Translations under genes and position numbers: made by a program
Shown here: in pieces, positions 24,868 through 33,595 of the stretch
Layout of the letters: each line of letters starts with the position of its first letter
Numbering within the stretch: the first letter of the stretch is position 1
The notes under the pieces: generated by a model
Told to the model about the DNA's origin: nothing
Database searches by the model: none
What the model saw: only the letters and a program-made list of their open reading frames with translations
Assembly (NCBI RefSeq): GCF_003176895.1
Contig: NZ_QGTD01000004.1
Location: 310,001 to 374,000 of the forward strand
DNA from: Gracilibacillus dipsosauri
GTDB lineage: Bacteria > Bacillota > Bacilli > Bacillales > Amphibacillaceae
Direction: 5' to 3'
Length of the DNA: 64,000 bases

Positions 24868-25431
24868 TCAGACAATCACGCGGTAGTGAAGATGAACAAC
24901 GCCGCTTCGGAAGCGGCGCTCACCGAGAAGTTCGAGCCGCGTGTGGAGGTTGTCCGGCAATCCTCGCTTACCTCCACCCAAGACGATTGGATTAATAAGC
25001 AGATGACACTCGTCGATTAGTCCCGCACTCATCGCCTGCCCAGCAAGCTCAGGGCCGCCAATCGTAATGTTGGCTTCTGAGGACTCCTTTAGCCGTCGGA
25101 TCGCATCAGGATCGAATTCACGCTCGATCCTAGATTTGGCGCTTGGCACCGTCTGAAGTGTTCGAGAATACACGATCTTATCAGCCGCTCGCCAGATCTG
25201 CGCGAATTCCCGCATTACCTCCGGTTGATCGCCAGGTTTGGCGCTCGCCGTCTCCCAGTACACCATCGACTCGTACATCCGCCGCCCGTATAGATAGGTG
25301 CCAATCGGCCGCTGGAAGTCAGTCCAGAACGCAAACACCTCGTCATCGGATATCGACCACTCTAAATCGCCTTGCTTGTCCTCAGTGTAACCGTCCAAAG
25401 ATACGTTAATAGGGTAGATCAGTTTAGCCAT
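24868..25431 (-). CDS. Dihydrofolate reductase-fold protein (RibD C-terminal family)
   Basis: A 187-residue reductase-like protein: YPINVSLDGYTED (N-terminal strand and loop), GTYLYGRRMYE, IGGPELAGQAMSAGLIDECH and NPIVLGGGKRGLP. This is the YyaP/YwjB-like group of DHFR-fold proteins with unknown substrates. I used ATG 25431; the in-frame start at 25449 adds MEGVTE. The gene is visibly richer in G and C than everything around it and sits next to a truncated DUF899 gene, which points to acquisition from a higher-GC donor. Confidence 0.88.
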   Translation of the reverse strand: MAKLIYPINVSLDGYTEDKQGDLEWSISDDEVFAFWTDFQRPIGTYLYGRRMYESMVYWETASAKPGDQPEVMREFAQIWRAADKIVYSRTLQTVPSAKSRIEREFDPDAIRRLKESSEANITIGGPELAGQAMSAGLIDECHLLINPIVLGGGKRGLPDNLHTRLELLGERRFRSGVVHLHYRVIV

Positions 25432-25461
25432 TTCAGTAACCCCTTCCATTTTTACCAGCGA

Positions 25462-25560
25462 TTACTTTACCCATAGAGATCCTTCCTTTCGCAGTTCGGC
25501 CTTCCAGGTGGCCCGGTCGACCAATGTAGACAGTGCAGAAGTGTTGTAATTTTGATTCAT
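25462..25560 (-). pseudogene. N-terminal remnant of a DUF899 gene
   Basis: A good ribosome site (GAGAGGAGA) and ATG 25560 open a 32-residue frame, NTSALSTLVDRATWKAELRK, which matches the start of DUF899 thioredoxin-fold proteins, then diverges and stops. The rest of the gene is missing; the reductase gene begins 31 bases further on. An intact DUF899 gene lies at 50254. It looks like a deletion fusion. Confidence 0.65.
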
Positions 25561-25880
25561 TGTAATTATCTCCTCTCGCTATTGTTAACTTATACATTCA
25601 TAGTTTATCACGCATAAATACGAAGGACTTCTTCTCGATTGCTCAAAATTCCTTCTCTATTCCGTGTCATCATTCCTATTTATTCAATTAAATGGCCCGA
25701 TTGTTGAAAATCGATCTCGTAAATTATACTTCATAAGTTTATATTGACAACCCATAGCGAAAGTTCACACTAATCCGAACGCCATATTGGTACTGAGTTA
25801 TACAATAACGCTAAAACAGTTTACCATGTGATTTTTGAACTGGATCCTTTAATTGTTTGTTCTCTTCGTGCCTTTATACG
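25561..25880. other. Intergenic stretch, nothing recognised
   Basis: About 320 bases of AT-rich sequence. No frame, hairpin or repeat was convincing. Confidence 0.4.
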
Positions 25881-25889
25881 GCTTTTTAA

Positions 25890-26152
25890 AGGTCTTTATT
25901 AATACATCCTCTGAACGGGGGACTTTGATTTAAGAGGGGCTACTTCACTTATTTGCATCCCTCTTAAGGTCTCTACCCTAGTTCTGATACATTAATCCAA
26001 TTCCTCTCTGGCTCATAAATTCATAAAACAACTAAAGATGATAACAATATGTTTTTAATGGTATTTGGAGCTTTGCCCTTATTATCCAAGTACTTTATAC
26101 ATCTCTTAACTGGTTCTATCACTTCAAATTCTTTATGACGGATATGGTTTTT
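25890..26152 (-). pseudogene. Decayed tyrosine recombinase (N-terminal SAM-like part)
   Basis: Read leftward, one frame gives FEVIEPVKRCIKYLDNKGK then APNTIK; shifting by one base continues TYCYHL (stop) LFYEFMSQRGIGL. This is the core-binding start of a tyrosine recombinase/integrase, in which PNTIxxYxYHLxLFxEFL is typical. A frameshift near 26053 and in-frame stops make it non-functional. Further leftward, LRGMQISEVAPLKSKSP may continue the same gene. No catalytic domain remains. Confidence 0.7.
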
Positions 26153-26161
26153 CCTCCACAA

Positions 26162-26365
26162 TTACTTTCTATAGTGCTCAAGTAATCTCCAGCCGCCTAA
26201 TTTTCCCCGTTCTGCCAAAACAAGTATACCTGCTGTACTTAAAGATTCCATATCCCTATGAATTGTACGTTCGGTCACTCCTAATTCTCTCGCCAATGCT
26301 TTGGTTGTTAATTTTTTATTATTTTGTAGCAACAATATTATGGTAATAAGTCTGTCTGCTCGCAT
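26162..26365 (-). pseudogene. Truncated YafY/WYL-type regulator (HTH only)
   Basis: 67 residues: RADRLITIILLLQNNKKLTT then LARELGVTERTIHRDMESL and GKLGGWRLLEHYRK, the DeoR-like helix-turn-helix of WYL-domain regulators. The sensor WYL domain (about 230 more residues) is missing, and the frame ends beside the broken recombinase. The HTH may still bind DNA. It is divergent from an SDR gene, with a palindromic operator between them, so the pair was once a regulated unit. Confidence 0.8.
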
Positions 26366-26404
26366 GGATACCCACCTAAAAAAAAATATATTAAAAAGTT
26401 TAAT

Positions 26405-26421
26405 ATGACATAAGGTGTCAT
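26405..26421. promoter_or_regulatory. Palindromic operator between the WYL remnant and the SDR gene
   Basis: ATGACA-TAAGG-TGTCAT, a perfect 6-bp dyad with 5-base centre, located between the divergent starts, with TATACTATAG further on as a possible -10 area. It fits operators of the YafY/YobV group. Confidence 0.6.
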
Positions 26422-26500
26422 TATTATAGATTATACTATAGATATTATGAATTGAAGCAATGGAAAAATATTTTAATTATGTAAAGTGAGGAGAATGTAA

Positions 26501-27412
26501 ATGAAATCTTTAAAGGGACAAATAGCATTGGTAGCTGGTGGAACAAGAGGAGCAGGACGTGGCATTGCTATGGAATTAGGTGCTGCAGGAGCTACTGTCT
26601 ATATCACTGGCCGTACGACAAGACACGAGATTTCTGAATACGGGCGCCCTGAAACGATTGAGGAAACAGCTGAATTGGTCAATCAGTTAGGCGGTCAAGG
26701 TATAGCAGTTCAAGTTGACCATCTTATACATGAAGAAGTACAGACCTTAATAGAAAGAATTGAGAAAGAACATGGAAGGTTAGATATACTTGTAAATGAT
26801 ATTTGGGGAGGTGAGTATCTCGTTGACGGGAATACGAGAGTATGGGAGCATTCGCTGAAAAAAGGCTTAAGAATGCTTCGTTTAGCTATCGATACTCATT
26901 TGATTACGAACCACTACGCATTACCGTTGCTCATCAAAAACGAAGGCGGACTTGTCATTGAAATGACCGATGGTACAAAGGAGTATAATAGTGAGAACTA
27001 TCGCTTTCCAATGTTTTATGATCTAGCGAAAAGCTCAGTCATCCGTATAGCAGAAGGGCTCGCTCACGAATTAAAACAGCATAATTGCACAGCTGTCTCT
27101 TTAACCCCAGGCTGGATGCGATCCGAAATCATGCTCGATCATTATGGTGTCAAGGAAGAAAATTGGCGTGACGCTACTGAGGAGGAACCTCATTTCGTTA
27201 TCTCAGAAACACCACGTTATGTAGGGCGCGCCGTTGCAGCCCTTGCCGGAGATCACGAAGTCTCACGTTGGAACGGTCAATCTCTGTCGAGCGGAAAGCT
27301 TGCACAAGTTTATGGTTTCACTGATATTGATGGTTCACAGCCAGATTGTTGGCGTTATGTTGTGGAAGTTCAAGATGCAGGTAAGCCTGCAAATGCTACA
27401 GGTTATCGTTAA
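26501..27412 (+). CDS. SDR-family oxidoreductase
   Basis: A 303-residue short-chain dehydrogenase: the NAD(P)-binding motif is VAGGTRGAGRGIAMELG (TGxxxGxG-like, residues 11-27), and NDIWGG replaces the usual NNAG. The catalytic Tyr/Lys are shifted to FYDLAKSSVIRIAEGLAHEL (YxxxK replaced by YDLAK). Long loops (TRHEISEYGRPETIEE) are typical of a subgroup of SDRs of unknown substrate, about 300 residues long. GTGAGGAG precedes the ATG. It is divergent from the truncated WYL regulator. Confidence 0.9.
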   Translation: MKSLKGQIALVAGGTRGAGRGIAMELGAAGATVYITGRTTRHEISEYGRPETIEETAELVNQLGGQGIAVQVDHLIHEEVQTLIERIEKEHGRLDILVNDIWGGEYLVDGNTRVWEHSLKKGLRMLRLAIDTHLITNHYALPLLIKNEGGLVIEMTDGTKEYNSENYRFPMFYDLAKSSVIRIAEGLAHELKQHNCTAVSLTPGWMRSEIMLDHYGVKEENWRDATEEEPHFVISETPRYVGRAVAALAGDHEVSRWNGQSLSSGKLAQVYGFTDIDGSQPDCWRYVVEVQDAGKPANATGYR

Positions 27413-27455
27413 AATAACAGCTAGATTCAGTGTTAAAGATAATCTTTTTTGTTCC

Positions 27456-27650
27456 ATTATAGGGCGCGATTGTGGAGCAACACAAGTAGAAAATGATCAA
27501 ACTTTTTTATAAAAACTAAACTTAAATCTGCTGGATAACAATCCATTTTGATTAATCTTATTTTCAAAATGGATTGTTTTTATTTACCATAAAACTTAAT
27601 TTACGAGGCCATTTTTGATTAAACTTTATTTTATAGCTACATCCCAATCC
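27456..27650. repeat. Dispersed repeat, copy A (with terminator)
   Basis: It begins ATTATAGGGCGCGATTGTGG, continues GTAGAAAATGATCAAAC and TTTTTATAAAAA, then a terminator stem (AACAATCCATTTTG with CAAAATGGATTGTT and a T-run, 27537-27580) and TTTTTGATTAAACTTTATTT. The same order of blocks recurs at 36632-36812. It lies just after the SDR gene and probably ends its transcript. Confidence 0.7.
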
Positions 27651-27716
27651 TCGGATAAACTCCACCGACTCCGCTTTTCACTTGTCTAATTCTGGACAAG
27701 AAATCATATCTTAGGG

Positions 27717-28619
27717 TTAGTTATTACTTGGGAAAAGACAGTCTGTTGGACAGCCTATAAATTCGAATGCCTTGCGCGCTAGTGTGTCAACAGGTAAGTA
27801 AACTACGATTTCAGGGTACTTACGATTACTTACAGCAATATGAATTTCCCGATAATGAATAGGAACTAGAGCCTTTGAATTTCCAGTTTTCGCTAAAATT
27901 TGTCTTGATTTCATAGCTTCGTTATCCGAATCTTTTGTGGACATTTTCCAATACTTATTCACATCATAATTTTGCCGAAAATCTTTAGTTAAGGACTGAT
28001 ACCAGTCATCATTGTGAAATAGCATATTATTTAGTTTAAATGCTTGTATACCAGATATGGCATGTAATTCCCATTGTTGATAGGAATTTGTATTAAAAGT
28101 AGAACGAGAGCGTATAGGCAGCTCATGATTGAAATGCAAATCTACCATATTTAATTTGTTATTGATGTCTAGAGGGATATCAAATAAATAGTGAAACGGC
28201 CTATTTATTGCTTTAACTTCCAAGTTATAATCTACAATTATCCCCGGAAAAGGAATGGTATTCAGGGTATCACGAGCTTGATCTAATGCAATATTGCTCG
28301 TTTGCTCTTCTAAGTAATTTTGAACAGGTAGGTAACCTGCAGTGATCAGGAGGTCATTACGCTCAACATGAGTACATTCTAGATAGTCAGCAATATTTAT
28401 TAGGGTTTGACGATTAGGCATTCTTAAGGAACGTCCAACCAGTAAATTTTTATATGTTGTACAAGCTACATCATTAAGCTCTTGTTGGGTAAACCGTTTT
28501 AATAATGGATGATGCGTTTGTGGATTAGAATATTCTTGCTGACGCTTTATCCGAATTGTTTCAATTTCAACTAATAATTGCTTTAATTTGTTATGTTGAA
28601 CATTTAATTCCTTTTGCAT
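27717..28619 (-). CDS. MmyB-type helix-turn-helix regulator
   Basis: A 300-residue protein. The N-terminal half holds a divergent XRE helix-turn-helix (RFTQQELNDVACTTYKNLLVGRSLRMPNR, about residues 43-71) and the second half is an MmyB-like ligand-binding PAS-type domain (FPGIIVDYNLEVKAINRPFHYLF, about 123-145). MmyB regulators usually control an adjacent oxidoreductase. It is divergent from the quinone oxidoreductase gene, which is the likely target. The C-terminus (FIGCPTDCLF) has two cysteines. Confidence 0.82.
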   Translation of the reverse strand: MQKELNVQHNKLKQLLVEIETIRIKRQQEYSNPQTHHPLLKRFTQQELNDVACTTYKNLLVGRSLRMPNRQTLINIADYLECTHVERNDLLITAGYLPVQNYLEEQTSNIALDQARDTLNTIPFPGIIVDYNLEVKAINRPFHYLFDIPLDINNKLNMVDLHFNHELPIRSRSTFNTNSYQQWELHAISGIQAFKLNNMLFHNDDWYQSLTKDFRQNYDVNKYWKMSTKDSDNEAMKSRQILAKTGNSKALVPIHYREIHIAVSNRKYPEIVVYLPVDTLARKAFEFIGCPTDCLFPSNN

Positions 28620-28749
28620 GGTATCCTCCTGACTCTTAACTAGCGATTAGGTGTAATTATACACTTGGTATAAGTAATATCAAATAGTATATTAGGAAGC
28701 ATCACTTTAGTTATTATCATAGCTAAAATAAAGCTAAGGGGGAATTAAT

Positions 28750-29700
28750 ATGATTCGTGCAGTTGTAACAGATAAATTGGCTTCAGGACACTTAACAATA
28801 CAGGAGGTGAGTGCACCTCACCCCAAACCATGGGAAGCGATGGTTGAAGTTAGAGCATTTTCTCTTAATCGGGGAGAAGTTACCAATGCGAAGACTCAAG
28901 AGGAACAAATGAGACCTGGATGGGATTTTTCTGGTATTGTTATCGAGCAAGCAAAAAGTGGAGAAGGTCCACGAAAAGGAAGTCGAGTTGTTGGACTTTT
29001 ACCATCGGGCTCATGGGCAGAAAAGGTTGCGGTCCCCGTAAACTTCATAGCTGAAATTCCTGATACAGTGTCATATGCTCAAGCTGCAACATTGCCAGTA
29101 GCTGGCTTGTCTGCCCTTTATACACTTAGAAAAGGTGGAATGCTTCTAGGTAAACGAATACTTATTACTGGTTCGACCGGTGGGGTTGGGCTTTTTGCGC
29201 ATCAGCTTGCATCCCTAAGTGGGGCATTCAATGTAGGTATAGCACGAACTGAAGAGAAAGCTAACATGATATTAGAGGCGGGAGCCAATAAGGTCATTAT
29301 AGGTGAATCTATTACGGAATCGGTAGAAAAATATGGTCCATATCATCTCATTATCGATTCTCTAGGTGGTGAAACATTACCATCTCTGCTATCTCAACTG
29401 ATGCCTGGTGGGGTACTTGTATCTGTTGGCTATACTGCATCACCAATCGCTACTTTTGATCTTTCTAAACTCGCATATGTAGGTGGGGTAAACTTGCATC
29501 GTTTTTATCTAGGAGAAGAGGTAAATCGTTTTTCACCAAAGGAAGATTTGAAGATTTTAGGAGACTTGATTGCGAACGGCCAGTTGAAACCACTTGTAGC
29601 AGTAGAAGCACCATGGGAGACTATCGGAACAATCGCCCAACAATTAATCGATCGAAAGTTTTCAGGTAAAGCTGTACTTTTGATTAATGGAGATAATTAA
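28750..29700 (+). CDS. Zinc-independent quinone oxidoreductase (MDR superfamily)
   Basis: 316 residues with the QOR architecture: a GroES-like N-terminal domain (RAFSLNRGEVTNAK, WDFSGIV) and a Rossmann domain with ITGSTGGVGLFAHQLASLSG near residue 138 for NADPH. Structural zinc cysteines are absent. It starts at ATG behind TAAGGGGGA. Divergent pairing with an MmyB regulator suggests induction by a small electrophile (inference). Confidence 0.92.
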   Translation: MIRAVVTDKLASGHLTIQEVSAPHPKPWEAMVEVRAFSLNRGEVTNAKTQEEQMRPGWDFSGIVIEQAKSGEGPRKGSRVVGLLPSGSWAEKVAVPVNFIAEIPDTVSYAQAATLPVAGLSALYTLRKGGMLLGKRILITGSTGGVGLFAHQLASLSGAFNVGIARTEEKANMILEAGANKVIIGESITESVEKYGPYHLIIDSLGGETLPSLLSQLMPGGVLVSVGYTASPIATFDLSKLAYVGGVNLHRFYLGEEVNRFSPKEDLKILGDLIANGQLKPLVAVEAPWETIGTIAQQLIDRKFSGKAVLLINGDN

Positions 29701-29776
29701 AAAAAGTTTATTAGATGAGGTTGTTTAGAGAGATTACTTTAAAAGATAGAGAGAAACATTTCAAAAGGTTCGCCAA

Positions 29777-29791
29777 ATGATTGTCACGAAT
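29777..29791 (+). repeat. 15-bp direct repeat, left copy
   Basis: ATGATTGTCACGAAT, identical to 33905-33919 in the same orientation. The two copies enclose the whole bla-blaR1-blaI operon. Confidence 0.6.
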
Positions 29792-29811
29792 AGCAGAAAC
29801 GAATCTTCATA

Positions 29812-29860
29812 AATAAGAAAGAAGTTTTGTTTTCTAAGCAAAACTTCTTTCTTATTACTA
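29812..29860. terminator. Long perfect terminator hairpin
   Basis: AATAAGAAAGAAGTTTTG and CAAAACTTCTTTCTTATT form an 18-bp perfect stem with a 9-base loop. It can serve the oxidoreductase gene rightward and the bla regulators leftward. Confidence 0.8.
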
Positions 29861-29906
29861 ACAATATACTCGTAAAACCTCTTAGATACCTCTAAAATCA
29901 TTGCTT

Positions 29907-29999
29907 TTATTCTACATAGCTTTTCTCCCATTTAATAACGTTCTTGTATTCATTAAGGATTCGGTAATCATAAGTTGAATCTGGTTGAACTCCACTGAA
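29907..29999 (-). pseudogene. Possible C-terminal remnant of an unknown gene
   Basis: Read leftward the frame gives FSGVQPDSTYDYRILNEYKN then VIKWEKSYVE and a stop. It is protein-like but has no start and no family I recognise. It lies just past blaI, and may be the tail of a gene cut when the bla operon arrived. Confidence 0.3.
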
Positions 30000-30011
30000 G
30001 CTGTGTTAGTC

Positions 30012-30395
30012 TTATTTTTCATTCTGCTTTTTATCCAGGATGGACCTTAGTTCTTTAATATCTTCTTCAGACAGGTCTTCATCCTGAATGAATTGAACGA
30101 GCATCGATTTTAAGGCACCGTCATAGAATCGTTTTACAAAGGATTCTGTTTTGGAACGCTGGCATTCGTCTTGGGAATAAAGCGGATAGAATGTATAAAC
30201 TCTCTGATTCTTATGGACGCCGACGACTTCTTTTTTAGTGAGCCGATCCAACAGTGTACGTACGGTTTTCGGCTTCCAGTTCGTTTGTGCCTGCAAGGAT
30301 GAAATAATATCATTTGCTGTTAGCGGCGCTTGTTCCCAGAGCACTTTTAAGACTTCCCATTCCGACTCTGAAATAGTGGGTATTTTATTCGTCAC
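30012..30395 (-). CDS. blaI: BlaI/MecI-type repressor
   Basis: A 127-residue winged-helix repressor: ISESEWEVLKVLWEQAPLTA, TNWKPKTVRTLLDRLTKKEVV, then a helical dimerisation domain. It represses the penicillinase operon by binding TACAnnTGTA dyads, here at 33357 and 33376, and is cleaved when BlaR1 senses a beta-lactam. The BlaR1 gene lies immediately upstream (21 bases). Full length for the family. Confidence 0.95.
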   Translation of the reverse strand: MTNKIPTISESEWEVLKVLWEQAPLTANDIISSLQAQTNWKPKTVRTLLDRLTKKEVVGVHKNQRVYTFYPLYSQDECQRSKTESFVKRFYDGALKSMLVQFIQDEDLSEEDIKELRSILDKKQNEK

Positions 30396-30416
30396 GTTAT
30401 TCCCTACCTTTACCTT

Positions 30417-32189
30417 TTAATAGATGCCCTTATCGCGCAAAATGGTTTTCGTAATTTCAGCAGCTTTACTGCCACTGGCATGATGGCCGCTTTCGATATT
30501 AGTTGCAAAAATGTACGTATTGTTTTCCATTTCTACATATCCTATGAACCAGCCATTCACATTTTTCCCGTTAACCGTGCCTGTGCCAGTTTTGCCATAG
30601 AGGGTTGCATTGGCTTTCGTCTCCAGTTTGATGGCATCTTTTATGAATTGAATGTTCTTACCATCAAACCCAAATTTATTTGTATAAAAGTCTCTAAGTG
30701 TCTGCACCTGTTCAATCGGTGAAATTTTTAAGGAAGATTCGAGCCAATAGTCTTCAATTCCACCCGACAGATTTTGATTACCATACTGTATTTTATCAAG
30801 GTAAGATTCAATGTTTTTTATTTGCACCTTTTCATCCAGCTGCTGGAAGTACCAGCTTACGGAATTTTCAAGTGCAGTAAATAAATTTTGACTCTGGTTC
30901 CAGACTTGATAAGGATAAGATTCCCCATTCCACTTTAAGGTGTTGTCGTTTCGTGTGATGACCTCAGACTCTAAAGCAAATAATGCACTGTAAATTTTGT
31001 ACGTAGAATTGGGGGAAATCCGTAATGTGCTTTTATCTTTATTATAGATATTGTATTGCTTCTCTTGCAAATCGTACAGTATAAAGCTTCCTTCATATCC
31101 ATTGAAAAATGCACTTAAATCCTCATATACTGTATTATTATTGTCAAAATCAATCCGGTCATCATCATAAGTCATTGCAGAGACAATCGGTATCTGACTC
31201 ACGACAAATCCGGCAAGAAGTATAAAAATCAGAATACTTTTCAGTTGTAACAGCTTTGTTTCCATTGTAAAAGCAGCAATACGCTCGATCCGTTTTTTTA
31301 ATTGCTTTTTTGAACTAGTGAGCTGGTTAACCATTGCGAATTGCCTTGAAAGAGAGGATTTATCCGCAAACATTATAATCGTGTTTCCGTATGCTACATG
31401 CTGATTTTGATCCAATGTATTTAGGACAGCACGATCACATGCGATTTCCCGGTCCAATCGCATTTCCCTGAACGCCATCCAAATCAATGGATTATACCAG
31501 TATAAAATCTGGAATAGGACGATCAGGAAATTTGTGGCGATGTCTTTATTTTTATAGTGATGTAATTCATGTAGCAAGATGTATTTAATTTCATCCGTGG
31601 ACAGCCATGCTTTAGCATGACTCGGCAGTATTATATAGGTTTTAAATATCCCGAACGTCATTGGGGATTTGACTAGTGGTGATTCCCCCAACAGCAGTTG
31701 CCGTGATACATTCATCCGTTGTTTGCACTCTTCGAATAATGAAATCACTTCGTTATTGTTTATTGGGCTTGTGGACCTTTTTATTTGTCGCAGTTTTATC
31801 CATGCGTGAAAGGAAAAAGCAATAAGCACAAGCATGCCTAGAATCCATATGATGGTTAAAACATGATTCATCCATGTCAAATCAACCCGGTGAACAGATA
31901 TTGAAAAATCGTGCATCCAGTTACTATTTTCCCATGAACTAACGTTTTCGGTTTTGGTAACGGATGGTAACGGATTACTGTTTCGGTTCCCATTCCACGT
32001 GAAATTATCCCCGAATTTTAATAATTTTGTAGGAAGATAAGGTAATAGTAAAGCAATCAGTAACAAGAACCAGAGATTGTATTTCCATTTGGATGACAAT
32101 TGATGCTTAAAAATCTTTCGGATCAGCATGATAACAATGACCATGATAGAAGATATGGACAAGCTAACAGCCAGATGGAGGACAGACAT
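30417..32189 (-). CDS. blaR1: BlaR1/MecR1-type beta-lactam sensor-transducer
   Basis: 590 residues, full length. Four membrane segments (about 5-22, 33-55, 108-130, 310-330) surround a zinc metalloprotease with HELHHYKNKD near residue 200. The C-terminal sensor is a class D-like penicillin-binding domain with STYK near residue 392 and GKTGTGTVNG near residue 548. Acylation of STYK by a beta-lactam activates the protease, leading to loss of BlaI. It is co-directional with bla but separated from it by a strong hairpin. Confidence 0.95.
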   Translation of the reverse strand: MSVLHLAVSLSISSIMVIVIMLIRKIFKHQLSSKWKYNLWFLLLIALLLPYLPTKLLKFGDNFTWNGNRNSNPLPSVTKTENVSSWENSNWMHDFSISVHRVDLTWMNHVLTIIWILGMLVLIAFSFHAWIKLRQIKRSTSPINNNEVISLFEECKQRMNVSRQLLLGESPLVKSPMTFGIFKTYIILPSHAKAWLSTDEIKYILLHELHHYKNKDIATNFLIVLFQILYWYNPLIWMAFREMRLDREIACDRAVLNTLDQNQHVAYGNTIIMFADKSSLSRQFAMVNQLTSSKKQLKKRIERIAAFTMETKLLQLKSILIFILLAGFVVSQIPIVSAMTYDDDRIDFDNNNTVYEDLSAFFNGYEGSFILYDLQEKQYNIYNKDKSTLRISPNSTYKIYSALFALESEVITRNDNTLKWNGESYPYQVWNQSQNLFTALENSVSWYFQQLDEKVQIKNIESYLDKIQYGNQNLSGGIEDYWLESSLKISPIEQVQTLRDFYTNKFGFDGKNIQFIKDAIKLETKANATLYGKTGTGTVNGKNVNGWFIGYVEMENNTYIFATNIESGHHASGSKAAEITKTILRDKGIY

Positions 32190-32289
32190 TTCTTCATCTC
32201 CTTAACCACGAAGTTATTTACTCAAAGCTCTTCCATTTTACCACTTGAGTCCATTTTATCGCCATGGAAAGAAATACTATAACAAAGAA

Positions 32290-32327
32290 GGATAACACAG
32301 TCTCTCCCTAACGGACCTGTGTTATCC
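32290..32327 (-). terminator. Hairpin between bla and blaR1
   Basis: GGATAACACAG and CTGTGTTATCC form an 11-bp perfect stem. Read leftward it is followed by TTCTTTGTT. It would end the bla message or limit read-through into blaR1-blaI. Confidence 0.75.
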
Positions 32328-32335
32328 CGAATTTC

Positions 32336-33265
32336 TTATTTTAAAGCGTTCAGTGTGATTTCGGCAGCCTTTGCAATCAGCGCATCATCATATTCCGCAT
32401 TTTCTGTATCGTGCCGAGACATAATTGCCATGACGATTGGTTCTCTGTTCGGTGGCCATACAATGGCAACGTCATTTCTTGTTCCGTAGCTTCCTGCACC
32501 ACTTTTGTCACCAACTATCCATCCTTCTGGTGCGCCTGCACGTATTAGTGCATCTCCTGTTGCATTTCCTTTCATCCAGTCAATAAGTAATTCACGCTTA
32601 TCATCTGAAAGAAAGTCATCAAGGGTGACCTTCTTCAGATTGGTGGCCATAGCTCTCGGTGTGCTTGTATCACGATTATTCCCCGGTATGAATTCATTCA
32701 ATTCTGTTTCGTATCGTTCGGGCTGGGTAATGTCATCACCAATGTCACGTAAGGCTTGCTCAAATTTATCTGGACCCCCAAGAGCCTCAAGTAGGAGATT
32801 CCCCGCAGTGTTGTCACTTTTTCGAATGGCCGCTTCACTGATTTCCAATAGCGTCATTCCGGTATCTACATGTTTCTCAGTAACCGGAGAATAAGTAACC
32901 AAATCATCTTTGGTATACGTAACGATTTTTTCCAGATCTTCTATGTTATTTTGCTCAAGCAAGATTGCTGCAGCCAATGGTTTGAAGGTGGATGAATAAG
33001 CAAAACGTTCTTCTGGTCGGTATTCGACTGTTTGATTCGTCCCTGTATCCATTGCATAGACACCTAGCTGGACATTAAATTCATTTTCAAGCTGTGCAAA
33101 CTTTTCATCCTTACTGATCGTTTCTTTTGATGCATTTTCTTTGTTGGATGATGCATCGGTCTTATTATCTGCATTTACGCATGCGGTTAGTATTGTTAGT
33201 AAAAGCAATGTGATGGACATGATAAAAAGAAGCATGCCGATTTTGTGTGGGCTAGTTTTTCTCAT
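32336..33265 (-). CDS. bla: Class A beta-lactamase (lipoprotein penicillinase)
   Basis: 309 residues. A lipoprotein signal (LLLLTILTAC, lipidated Cys29) is followed by a Ser/Lys/Asn-rich linker and the catalytic domain: Ser-x-x-Lys STFK (residues 92-95), SDN (150-152), the omega loop ETELNEFIPGNNRDTSTP with the general-base Glu at 186, and DKSGAGSYG for KTG. All catalytic residues are present. It hydrolyses penicillins at the outer face of the membrane. The BlaI operators lie directly upstream, so expression is inducible. Confidence 0.97.
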   Translation of the reverse strand: MRKTSPHKIGMLLFIMSITLLLLTILTACVNADNKTDASSNKENASKETISKDEKFAQLENEFNVQLGVYAMDTGTNQTVEYRPEERFAYSSTFKPLAAAILLEQNNIEDLEKIVTYTKDDLVTYSPVTEKHVDTGMTLLEISEAAIRKSDNTAGNLLLEALGGPDKFEQALRDIGDDITQPERYETELNEFIPGNNRDTSTPRAMATNLKKVTLDDFLSDDKRELLIDWMKGNATGDALIRAGAPEGWIVGDKSGAGSYGTRNDVAIVWPPNREPIVMAIMSRHDTENAEYDDALIAKAAEITLNALK

Positions 33266-33354
33266 ATTGATACCTTCTCTCTATTAGATTGAATCTCTCT
33301 TATTTGTTTCTTCAGTCACCAACCATAAGCATTTTATACCTTATTACTCTATGG

Positions 33355-33405
33355 ATTACAACTGTAGTACAATATTACAATTGTAGTCTATAAAATGTCA
33401 AGTCA
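33355..33405 (-). promoter_or_regulatory. Two BlaI operators and bla promoter
   Basis: TACAACTGTA (33357-33366) and TACAATTGTA (33376-33385) are dyads with centres 19 bases apart, matching the BlaI/MecI half-site pattern. Read leftward, TTGACA with a TGTAAT-like -10 about 16 bases later overlaps them, so BlaI would block RNA polymerase. Confidence 0.85.
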
Positions 33406-33437
33406 AAACAATCTTGAAGTATTTTTCTCTGAAAATG

Positions 33438-33595
33438 GAGAGTGATGTGCCATATGAACTTGTTCAAAACTTATGTGAACGAGCTAATCATAGCTATCAC
33501 CAAGGAACAAGAAAAATTCCTTTTGGTGAATCAGTCGATGGGTAGAAACAATTTCCGGCATCAGTGAAGAAAAACTGTTGAATACAGAACGTATG
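33438..33595 (+). other. Unresolved, probably degenerate coding sequence
   Basis: One frame gives YELVQNLCERANHSYHQGTR then a stop, another gives TISGISEEKLLNTERMRIYP. These join into one protein if one base is added, but I do not recognise it. It leads into the conjugative-element helicase remnant. Confidence 0.3.
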
